This document shows positions 51,888-59,849 of a stretch of 64,000 nucleotides of DNA, in pieces; positions within the stretch are counted from its first letter, which is position 1, and every line of letters starts with the position of its first letter. The notes beneath the pieces were generated by a model. The model saw nothing but the letters and a program-made list of their open reading frames with translations, did no database searches and was not told where the DNA came from. A program made the position numbers and the translations under genes. Source of the stretch: JANQOZ01 sp045106555 (GTDB lineage Bacteria > Pseudomonadota > Gammaproteobacteria > Xanthomonadales > SZUA-38); NCBI GenBank assembly GCA_045106555.1, contig JBGCET010000013.1, forward strand, positions 23,738 to 87,737, written 5' to 3'.

Positions 51888-52930
51888 GAGGCCAGCCCCA
51901 GGGCGTCGGAACTGTGCATCTGACGGCCCGTGCACAATAGGGTCAAGATGCCCTCAACACAGCGCCAGGCATCACCGCTGGCAAGGCCCTTGGTTTGACG
52001 ATCTAACAGCGCACATTGGGCCAACAGCCGGGCCAATTGGTCTTCACTAAGGCGGCGCATTGCTCGCTGCAGCAGGTTCTTTCGGGCATCCCATACCGCG
52101 TTTGCGCGATAGATGGCCTGCACATTGGCGCCGACCGCCAGGGCCTGGCGCAGAGTGAGTAGCAATCGCGCTTCTCGGGTCAGAGTCCAGGCCACCACCG
52201 GCAGCGGCGCCGCCTCTGCAGCCAGTGCTCTGGCAATTCGCAGGGCTCGGGGTAAATCCCCTTCCAACGCCGCATCGGACAACTTGAACACGTCGAAGCG
52301 GGCGTTGTCGGAAACCGCCTCTTCTATATCGTCGGCGGTCACGCTGCTGCCCGCCTTCAGTAACGCCAGCTTGTCCACTTCCTGGGCCGCAGCCAGCAGA
52401 TTGCCTTCTATTCGGCTGGCCAGCGCGCGACAGGCGGCTGCATCGGCGCTGACGCCGCGGCTAATGAAGCGCTCGCTGAGCCAACCCGGCAGCTCTGCCG
52501 GACGAACGGGCCAACAGGTAACAAACACTCCGACCCGATCAATAGCTTTTACCCAGGCACTGTTGCGAGAGCCTTTGTCGATTTTTCCGGCACTGATCAA
52601 CAGCACGTCGCCATCGGCAGCGGCTTTGTCGGCAAAGGCTCGAATAGCAGCGCCACCGTCGCGGCCTGGCTTGCCGGTAGGCAGGCGCAAATCCAACAGC
52701 CTTCGGGAGGCAAACAAAGAAAGATTGGCACTTTCGGAGCTGAGCCGACTCCAGTCAAATTGCTTGTCAACTTCAAATACCAGTCGCTCGGTCAAGCCTT
52801 GCTCACGGGCTGCCGCGCGCACGGCGTCTGCGGCTTCCAACACCTGTAATGGCTCATCACCGGCAATCAGATATAAAGGGCTCAGACCCTTGCTGAGCTG
52901 CGCACCAATTCGATCCGGGGCCAGTTGCAC
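51884..52930 (-). CDS. holA: DNA polymerase III subunit delta
   Basis: A 348-residue HolA. LYLIAGDEPLQVLEAADAVR near residue 19 and the AAA-type fold with LLISAGKIDKGSRNSAWVKAI (in part) near 105 are family features; the C-terminal clamp-loader collar is helical. It opens the beta clamp within the clamp loader. The start is GTG 52930, four bases from the lptE stop; its stop overlaps nadD. Confidence 0.92.
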   Translation of the reverse strand: MQLAPDRIGAQLSKGLSPLYLIAGDEPLQVLEAADAVRAAAREQGLTERLVFEVDKQFDWSRLSSESANLSLFASRRLLDLRLPTGKPGRDGGAAIRAFADKAAADGDVLLISAGKIDKGSRNSAWVKAIDRVGVFVTCWPVRPAELPGWLSERFISRGVSADAAACRALASRIEGNLLAAAQEVDKLALLKAGSSVTADDIEEAVSDNARFDVFKLSDAALEGDLPRALRIARALAAEAAPLPVVAWTLTREARLLLTLRQALAVGANVQAIYRANAVWDARKNLLQRAMRRLSEDQLARLLAQCALLDRQTKGLASGDAWRCVEGILTLLCTGRQMHSSDALGLAS

Positions 52931-52933
52931 GGT

Positions 52934-53413
52934 CTAACGCAGCGCCAGCGCGCGCATGATGCGTGCCGCCATCTCGCGGGTCATTTCCTCGCGCAGAAAC
53001 TCTTCTTCACTGGCCGCGCCCAGCACCTGCCCCTGATCAAAGGTGTAATCCCGGTTGATCTCTAATTCAGTAAGCGGAACCAGCTCACGGCCGTCCCGGG
53101 CCTGAACTCGGAAGGCCACGTCGTAACGCAGGGCAAATTCTCGCACCCGAGCGGTGGCACCCACCGACTGCACATCCCGCGCCAAATCATTGCGTTCGAA
53201 CACGATCTGCGCGGTGGCATCTGAGGCGCTGACCACCTCTCGGCCACCCGCTCTGAGCAAGGTACTGAGTTCCCGCGCCAGTGGATGTCTAACCGGTATG
53301 TTCAGGTTCACGGCGGACATTTCGGGCGCCAGCTCAGCGCTGCCGCGCAGCGCAAATCCGCAACCGCTCAGCAGCCCCAAAATCAGCCCCAAGACTGTCA
53401 GCCTGCGGATCAT
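52934..53413 (-). CDS. lptE: LPS-assembly lipoprotein LptE
   Basis: A 159-residue lipoprotein with lipobox LLSGC near residue 18, then GFALRGSAELAPEMSAVNL, matching the LptE start (CGFxLRG). LptE plugs the LptD barrel and helps insert LPS in the outer membrane. Its ATG overlaps the leuS stop by 4 nt. The C-terminal segment with REEMTREMAARIMRAL is typical of the family. Confidence 0.93.
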   Translation of the reverse strand: MIRRLTVLGLILGLLSGCGFALRGSAELAPEMSAVNLNIPVRHPLARELSTLLRAGGREVVSASDATAQIVFERNDLARDVQSVGATARVREFALRYDVAFRVQARDGRELVPLTELEINRDYTFDQGQVLGAASEEEFLREEMTREMAARIMRALALR

Positions 53414-56025
53414 CCGGCCACCACAATGTTGACCAGTTTGCCAGGCACCACAATGACCTTGCGGATGGTGCCTTCGCCAATAAAGCGCACCACATTAGGT
53501 TCAACCCGGGCCTCGGCTTCCACAGCCTCTTTGCTGGCGTCAGCGCCGACGTTAATCCGGCCTCGAACCTTGCCATTGACCTGCACCACAATTTCCAGCT
53601 CGTCGCGAACCAGCGCAGCAGGGTCGCTCTTTGGCCAGGGTTCGTCGATCACATCACCGCTGCGACCCAGGCATAGCCAAAGCGCCTGACAGACGTGAGG
53701 TACCATCGGTGTCAACAACGTGGTGACCTGCTCCCACACCCGCTGCAGCAACGCGCGATCGGCGTCACTGTCGCCGTTGTGACGGGACGCGGCATTCACC
53801 AGCTCCATCACTGCAGCAATCGCGGTATTAAAGGTACGCCGACGACCCAGGTCATCACCCACTTTGTCCAGCGTTTCGTGGAGTTTGCGATACAGGGTTT
53901 TTTGACTGTCCTGCAACGCCGTCGGATCAAGCTCTGGCGCTGGACCATGCTCCTCAACCTGAGCCACATGATCACTGACATTGCGCCACAATCGTTTAAT
54001 GAATCGGTTGGCGCCCTCTACACCGGACTCGGACCATTCCAGCGACTGATGTGGCGGTGAGTCGGAAACGGAAAACAGACGCACCGTGTCAGCACCAAAC
54101 TGTTCTATCAGATGCACCGGATCCACGCCGTTGTTCTTCGACTTGGACATTTTTTCTACGCTGCCAATGGCCACCGGTTTACCGTCGCTGGCCAGGGTTG
54201 CACCGGACACCGCGCCGCGATCGTCAAAGGCAAGCTCGACGTCTGCGGGACTGAAAAAGTGTTTGGCACCGTCTGCGTCTTCCCGGTAGAAGGTCTCTGC
54301 CACAACCATACCCTGGCACAGCAAGCGCGTAGCCGGTTCGTCGCTGGTCAGCAGGCCCGCATCACGCATCAACTTGTGATAGAAACGGAAATACATCAGA
54401 TGCAAAATGGCGTGCTCTATACCGCCGACGTATTGATCGACAGGCAGCCAGTAGTTCGCTCGCTCGTCCACCATCGCGTCAGCATCCGGACAGCAATAAC
54501 GGGCGTAATACCAGGACGACTCCATGAAAGTGTCAAAGGTGTCGGTTTCACGCTCTGCTGATGCGCCGCAGGTGGGACAGATGGTCTGGCGCCATTTCGG
54601 GTCGGCCTTGATGGGCGACTGCACGCCCATGAACTCCACATCCTCGGGTAGCACCACCGGCAGATCTTCCTCGGGCACCGGCACATCGCCACAGGCCTCG
54701 CAGCGAATCATGGGAATGGGGCAGCCCCAATAACGCTGGCGGGAAACGCCCCAGTCGCGCAGACGGAAATTCACCGTGCGCTGACCCAGGCCCTCAGCTT
54801 CCAACCAGGCCATGGCCTTTTCTTTGGCCTCATCTACGCCCAGCCCGTCCAGCCAGTCGCTGTTGATAGCCGGGCCGTCACCCTTAAACGCCTCGCCATC
54901 AAAATCCTCTGGCGGCTGGACGCTTCGGATGATGGGTAAGTCGTACGCCTTGGCGAAGTCCCAGTCGCGCTGATCCTGACCCGGCACGGCCATGATGGCC
55001 CCGGTGCCATAACCCATCAGCACGTAGTCGGCCAAATAAACCGGCACAGGCTTGCGGGTAAAAGGATTAAGCGCATAGGCGCCGGTGAACACACCGCGTT
55101 TTTCCAGGCTGCCGTCGGCCAAACGATCGATCTCGCTGGCGGCTGCGGCGGTGGCCTGAAATTCCGTCACTGCATTGCGTTGCTCAGTGGAGACAATATC
55201 GTTAATCAATGGATGCTCTGGCGCCAGCACACAGTAGGTCATGCCAAAGCTGGTGTCGGGCCGGGTAGTGTAGACCGCCAGCGCATGACCGGTGCTGACC
55301 TCGCCGTCTGCATCACAAATTTTCAGAGAAAACTCTGCGCCTTCGGAACGGCCAATCCAGTTTCGCTGCATCGTCTTAACCGATTCAGGCCAGCCCTCCA
55401 GGTCGTCCAGATTGTCCAGCAACTCCTGCGCATAGTCGGTGATTTTTAAAAACCACTGGGGAATTTCCCGTCGCTCAACCAGCGCACCAGAGCGCCAGCC
55501 GCGGCCATCAACCACCTGTTCATTCGCCAGCACGGTTTGATCCACAGGATCAAAGTTTACGGTGGCGTTGCGTCGGTACACGAGACCTTTTTTGAACAGA
55601 CGGACAAACATCTGCTGTTCCCAGCGGTAGTAGTCAGGTCGGCAGGTGGTAACTTCGCGAGACCAGTCGTAGGCGTAGCCCAGGCGTTTCAGCTGGCCGC
55701 GCATATGGTCGATGTTGGCGTAAGTCCAGCGTGCCGGGGGCACCTTGTTTTTGATGGCCGCGTTTTCCGCCGGCAAGCCAAACGCGTCCCAGCCCATGGG
55801 CTGCAGAACGTTTTTGCCACACATACGCTCGTAGCGAGAAATAACGTCGCCAATCATGTAGTTGCGCACATGACCCATGTGCAGAGCACCGGAGGGGTAC
55901 GGCAACATGGACAGGCAGTAATATTTTTCCCGGTCAGGGTCTTCGGTGACCCGATACACTTCCCGGGCGTCCCAGTCAGACTGAATTTCAGGTTCCAGCT
56001 GATGAGGGTTGTAGATGGGATCCAT
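53410..56025 (-). CDS. leuS: Leucyl-tRNA synthetase
   Basis: An 871-residue class I synthetase. The HIGH-type motif is LHMGH near residue 48 (PYPSGALHMGHVRNYMIGD in part), and KMSKSKNNGVDP is near 640. The editing domain with TRPDTSFGMTYCVLAPEHP (in part) is near 255, and a zinc-finger-like CPTCGASAERET is at about 485. It charges tRNA-Leu. A first gene of the leuS-lptE-holA-nadD-rsfS-rlmH-maf-rng unit; its promoter should lie in the 206-bp divergent gap to 56232, where no strong pair was recognised. Confidence 0.98.
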   Translation of the reverse strand: MDPIYNPHQLEPEIQSDWDAREVYRVTEDPDREKYYCLSMLPYPSGALHMGHVRNYMIGDVISRYERMCGKNVLQPMGWDAFGLPAENAAIKNKVPPARWTYANIDHMRGQLKRLGYAYDWSREVTTCRPDYYRWEQQMFVRLFKKGLVYRRNATVNFDPVDQTVLANEQVVDGRGWRSGALVERREIPQWFLKITDYAQELLDNLDDLEGWPESVKTMQRNWIGRSEGAEFSLKICDADGEVSTGHALAVYTTRPDTSFGMTYCVLAPEHPLINDIVSTEQRNAVTEFQATAAAASEIDRLADGSLEKRGVFTGAYALNPFTRKPVPVYLADYVLMGYGTGAIMAVPGQDQRDWDFAKAYDLPIIRSVQPPEDFDGEAFKGDGPAINSDWLDGLGVDEAKEKAMAWLEAEGLGQRTVNFRLRDWGVSRQRYWGCPIPMIRCEACGDVPVPEEDLPVVLPEDVEFMGVQSPIKADPKWRQTICPTCGASAERETDTFDTFMESSWYYARYCCPDADAMVDERANYWLPVDQYVGGIEHAILHLMYFRFYHKLMRDAGLLTSDEPATRLLCQGMVVAETFYREDADGAKHFFSPADVELAFDDRGAVSGATLASDGKPVAIGSVEKMSKSKNNGVDPVHLIEQFGADTVRLFSVSDSPPHQSLEWSESGVEGANRFIKRLWRNVSDHVAQVEEHGPAPELDPTALQDSQKTLYRKLHETLDKVGDDLGRRRTFNTAIAAVMELVNAASRHNGDSDADRALLQRVWEQVTTLLTPMVPHVCQALWLCLGRSGDVIDEPWPKSDPAALVRDELEIVVQVNGKVRGRINVGADASKEAVEAEARVEPNVVRFIGEGTIRKVIVVPGKLVNIVVAG

Positions 56026-56231
56026 GATGTTTGCTGTTCAGCCAAGTAACGGCTGGATTGTTAGTGAATCGCGCATGCTAACCCATCAACGGGTAGCGCC
56101 CAACCGGGGTTTGTACCCAGCAACGTTCACAGACGCTGAACGAAGTCTGAATGATAATGCTGTTGGGCTGAATTTTGCCGGCCCGTTAGGGTCTTAAAGA
56201 GCAGATAGATTTACCAAATACGAGGTAAGCC

Positions 56232-56804
56232 ATGAATAAGCAACTGATTTTATTAAGCTTTATCAGCCTCGGCATTGCGGGCTCGGTAGTGGGCCAAGAG
56301 GACACCCTGGCCAGCAATGGCGAATCGGTAGGAACCCAGTTCGATATGGTGATCGGCCAGGATGATGAGCCGAGAGTATTGGGCGGAGGCGACGCGAATC
56401 AGGTCATCGGCGATGCCGGCCAGAGGAACCAAGCCGTTTACGGTGAACCCTTGAAGAAGCTTTGGGTGCCCAACATCTCCAGCTGGACGGCCATTGACGA
56501 TCAACGACTGGTGCTTTACACGAGTCCGTTTCGACCGTACCTGCTCACCCTGAACCGCAAAGCCGCGGGGCTGCAGTTCGACCAACGGGTGTCATTCCAG
56601 TTCGACAATAACCACATCTACGCCAACTTTGATCGCATTGTGGTGGACGGGTTTCCCTACACCATTGCAAAAATCGAAAAACTGGATAGAGACACCGCCA
56701 GAGCCCTGGCACGTCGTGATAAGGGCAGCGATGCACCGCCGACGACAGAAGCGGACGATGACGACGAGAAGGGCGAAATCGCGGAAGAAAATGGTGAGAG
56801 CTAG
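56232..56804 (+). CDS. Exported DUF6491-like protein
   Basis: A 190-residue protein. Signal peptide ends near residue 22 (SLGIAGSVVGQ). The mature part has an approximate DUF6491 pattern: WVPNISSWTAIDDQRLVLYT, FRPYLLTLNRKAAGLQF and VDGFPYTIAKIEKLD at about 78-150, and a strongly acidic tail (EADDDDEKGEIAEENGES, in part). The ATG follows GAGGTAA. The family function is unknown. It is 126 bp before the membrane TPR gene on the same strand, and may share a transcript. Confidence 0.8.
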   Translation: MNKQLILLSFISLGIAGSVVGQEDTLASNGESVGTQFDMVIGQDDEPRVLGGGDANQVIGDAGQRNQAVYGEPLKKLWVPNISSWTAIDDQRLVLYTSPFRPYLLTLNRKAAGLQFDQRVSFQFDNNHIYANFDRIVVDGFPYTIAKIEKLDRDTARALARRDKGSDAPPTTEADDDDEKGEIAEENGES

Positions 56805-56930
56805 CGCTCAGGCGCAGCGTCCCCCCACTGCGGTCCATGACTAAGGACGCTGGCGTCCGGTTTCGCGCGTTGTTACCCTGACGGCAGGAAGACTGGGACG
56901 ACCTCCTGCCGCAACTGCGACAACCTCATC

Positions 56931-59153
56931 ATGAATCTCTTTCAGGAACTGAAACGGCGTAACGTTGTTAAGGTCGGCTTACTCTACTTGGTGACCAGCT
57001 GGGTAGTGCTGCAGATCGCCGATGTGCTGTTTGGCCTTCTGACGGTGCCCGATTGGACCCTGCGATTTGTGTTGGGCCTGCTGCTGCTCGGATTACCTTT
57101 TGCACTGGTGTTTTCGTGGGTGTTTGAAATGACCCCGGAAGGCATCAAGCGGGAAAAGGACATCGACCGAACCCAGTCAATTACACCCCACACCGGGCGC
57201 AAAATGAATGCCGCCATTTTGGGTATGTTCATTTTGTCAGCCGCACTTGTTGGCTTTCAGATTTTTGGTTCAAGATCGCCATCACCGCTAACCGACGTCT
57301 CTGCGCTTGCTGATCGTCAGGTTCCTGCGGTGGAGTCAACGAAAGCTGAAGTACCTGTAACCACCACCAACAAAAAGCCCTCGCTGGCCGTTTTGCCTTT
57401 CAATAACTCCAGTGCTGACAAAGATCAAAGCTATTTCTCTGACGGCCTGGCGGACAGCCTGATTCATGTGCTGTCTCAGATTGATGGCTTGACGGTGATG
57501 GCACGAACCTCATCGTTTTCTTTCCGCGGAAAAGGCGTGGACGTGCAGACCATCGCCCGCGAGCTGGGCGTTGATACGGTGCTTGAAGGCAGCGTCCAAA
57601 GTGCCGGCGGGCAGCTGCGCATCATTGCCACGCTGGTGGACGCGGCCGATGGGGGTAATCTCTGGTCCAAGCAGTTCGATCGCAGCAGTGACAATGTCTT
57701 TGCCATTCAAGATGAAATTTCCCGAGAAGTTGTAGCAGCCCTGAAAGGCGGCCTGCTGGCGCAAGACAGTGCCGAAATTTCCGAGCGTTATGAACCTTCT
57801 CTGGAGGCTTATAACGCATTGCTTCGAGGTCGCGAGCAATTGGCCATGCGAACGCCAGAATCGGTAAAGAAAGCCGAAGCACACTTCCGCGAGGCACTGA
57901 GCTTTGACCCCCAATATCCGCGGGCCCTGGTCAATCTCGGCGACAGCCTGATCATGCAGGAAGAGTATGGCACAGCGCCATTGAGTGATGTCATTGATGA
58001 GGCGGAACAGCTCCTCCGCCAGGCACTTAAATTGAACCCAGACCTTGCGGAGGCCTACACGTCGCTGGCCATGCTCAGTACGAAGCGCGGACTTGATGAC
58101 TTATCGCTTTCTTTGTTTGAGCGGGCCATTGAACTTAAGCCCAACTTCGCAACCGCCTATCACTGGCAGTACATTGCCCTACGCGACCTGGGTAAAACCG
58201 AACAAGCCGTGGATAGCATTAATAAAGCGGTAGCTTTAGACCCACTGTCCGATGTAATTCAAGTGAATTTGATTGGCGCCCTTTGGATAACCGGTAAAAA
58301 ACAACAGTCACAGAAAGCTCTGCTGCAAGCGATTGAGAACAACCCGGATTTCCCCGGGTACTACGACTCCCTTGCATTCCAACAGTATTCCCAAGGTAAC
58401 CTGAGCAAAGCCTATCAGTGGACTGCGCTGGCCGCGAAGAGGTTCCCCGGCGCGCTCTCCCATCGCCATAGGGAGTGCTTCTTGCTGGCGCACATGGCTG
58501 ACCACGAGCGCGCAAACCAATGTATCGACGGACTGCACGAGATTAACGAACAGCGCGCAGTATCCGCCAGGATGCTGACCGCATTGTTCTTCGGGGACAT
58601 CGAAGCTGTAATATCTACTGGCGAGCGTTTTATTTCTGAATCTGACGCAGTCAGCAGGGATTACGAACGCTTTCTGCTATCTCGGGCCTATCTCACAGCT
58701 GGACGCTGGCGGGACGCGCAGTCTCAGATTGCCGCGATTCACCCAGAGCTGGCTGATGTGAACACCACACAATTCAACCGGAATAACGTCAACATTGCTG
58801 TTGAGCTCGGACTGATTGACGCCAAACTGGGTAACACCGCGGCTGCGCAAACACGCTTGGAAACGGCGCTTGACTTTATTCAGGGCCAAGACCGGATCAG
58901 CGGACTCGCCATCGGCTTGGAGGACGCGCGAATCCACGCCCTGCTTGGCAACCATGAGCTTGCCATGACCGCCCTGAACGACGCGATTACCCAGGGTGTG
59001 CGTACCTACTCGCGCTGGTCACTCCTTTACGACCCGGCACTCACACCGTTGCACCAGGACCCGGAGTATCAGCGCCTGGTATCGGTAGTGGAAATGGACC
59101 TCCAGAACCAGTTGGATTGGCTTGACAACAACCCCGAACCACCAACGTTGTAA
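56931..59153 (+). CDS. Membrane protein with FlgO/TolB-like domain and TPR repeats
   Basis: A 740-residue protein. It starts FQELKRRNVVKVGLLYLVTSW, a conserved N-terminus of membrane TPR proteins in this group, with spans at about 14-35, 44-66 and 95-113. Residues 150-270 are a FlgO/TolB-N-like domain (SLAVLPFNNSSADKDQSYFSDGLADSL in parts, DTVLEGSVQSAGGQLRIIATLVDA in parts), and residues 285-690 are TPR units (EAHFREALSFDPQYPRALVN, RQALKLNPDLAEAYTSLAML in parts). Relatives often carry an adenylate-cyclase or DNA-binding domain at the N-terminus; here neither is present. Probably envelope-bound scaffold or sensor; no enzyme motif. Confidence 0.88.
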   Translation: MNLFQELKRRNVVKVGLLYLVTSWVVLQIADVLFGLLTVPDWTLRFVLGLLLLGLPFALVFSWVFEMTPEGIKREKDIDRTQSITPHTGRKMNAAILGMFILSAALVGFQIFGSRSPSPLTDVSALADRQVPAVESTKAEVPVTTTNKKPSLAVLPFNNSSADKDQSYFSDGLADSLIHVLSQIDGLTVMARTSSFSFRGKGVDVQTIARELGVDTVLEGSVQSAGGQLRIIATLVDAADGGNLWSKQFDRSSDNVFAIQDEISREVVAALKGGLLAQDSAEISERYEPSLEAYNALLRGREQLAMRTPESVKKAEAHFREALSFDPQYPRALVNLGDSLIMQEEYGTAPLSDVIDEAEQLLRQALKLNPDLAEAYTSLAMLSTKRGLDDLSLSLFERAIELKPNFATAYHWQYIALRDLGKTEQAVDSINKAVALDPLSDVIQVNLIGALWITGKKQQSQKALLQAIENNPDFPGYYDSLAFQQYSQGNLSKAYQWTALAAKRFPGALSHRHRECFLLAHMADHERANQCIDGLHEINEQRAVSARMLTALFFGDIEAVISTGERFISESDAVSRDYERFLLSRAYLTAGRWRDAQSQIAAIHPELADVNTTQFNRNNVNIAVELGLIDAKLGNTAAAQTRLETALDFIQGQDRISGLAIGLEDARIHALLGNHELAMTALNDAITQGVRTYSRWSLLYDPALTPLHQDPEYQRLVSVVEMDLQNQLDWLDNNPEPPTL

Positions 59154-59198
59154 ACCCAAACGTTTAAACGTTGCTTCGGCGAGCACGCTAGCCACCAT

Positions 59199-59849
59199 TT
59201 AAGGGTCGCGCACCAGCCTGACCGCCTGAGGCTCCCGACCAAACGGACCATCAGGATCAATGGGTGACCGGACGGTGGTGCCCAGACGGAAGTTCCAGCC
59301 TCTAGCCCGAGGACCCACGAACTGAAAACCCTGTTCCAGCAATGGTGTCGCCGACCAGAAGTTGCCGAACAGAAGAAAGTCGCCGGTATTGGGAAACACC
59401 GTGAAATTCACTGCCGGATGATGGCAGCGACGCTCAACCACGGTGGCCAGTTCATGGGCATTGGGTAAGCGCCAGTCAGTGAACCCGCCCAGACCGCCGC
59501 CGCTGTTGTGAGCTTCCGCGGCCAGTAGCGCATCATCCCAAAAAAACTCGGCGGTGGACGTCGCGTCGCACTGGTCGTCATCCAAAAACCCTGGGGTACC
59601 GCCATCGTTAAGCTGGTAGCCCAGCGGGCAACGTTGCCACATCAAGTTCAGCTGAACGTCCAGAGCTGCACCGCTGGCAACGCTGAAATCGTAGCGGGTG
59701 GCTGGCGTGGTTGCCTTGATGAGCGAGTTACAGGTTTGGGTGGGTTCCGCAGGCTGAGCGCTCACGGCCGACACCGCAAGACAGGCGACTATTGCAAACC
59801 CAATACGAGCGCTAAATCGACTAACTGTTTTCATGATTGAATTCCTCAT
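59199..59849 (-). CDS. Secreted Lcl/DUF1566-domain protein, short form
   Basis: A 216-residue protein started at ATG 59849, which overlaps the stop of the preceding gene (ATGA) and has GGAGG 10 nt upstream; the same frame is open to 60113 but lies inside that gene. Signal peptide near 8-35 (RIGFAIVACLAVSAVSAQ). One Lcl (DUF1566) domain: LNLMWQRCPLGYQLND, GFTDWRLPNAHELATVVE, FPNTGDFLLFGNFWSATPL, ending QAVRLVRD. The fold is a C-type-lectin type; binding to a glycan or surface partner is plausible, not shown. Last gene of a three-gene coupled set. The region before the divergent TPR gene stop is short. Confidence 0.88.
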   Translation of the reverse strand: MRNSIMKTVSRFSARIGFAIVACLAVSAVSAQPAEPTQTCNSLIKATTPATRYDFSVASGAALDVQLNLMWQRCPLGYQLNDGGTPGFLDDDQCDATSTAEFFWDDALLAAEAHNSGGGLGGFTDWRLPNAHELATVVERRCHHPAVNFTVFPNTGDFLLFGNFWSATPLLEQGFQFVGPRARGWNFRLGTTVRSPIDPDGPFGREPQAVRLVRDP

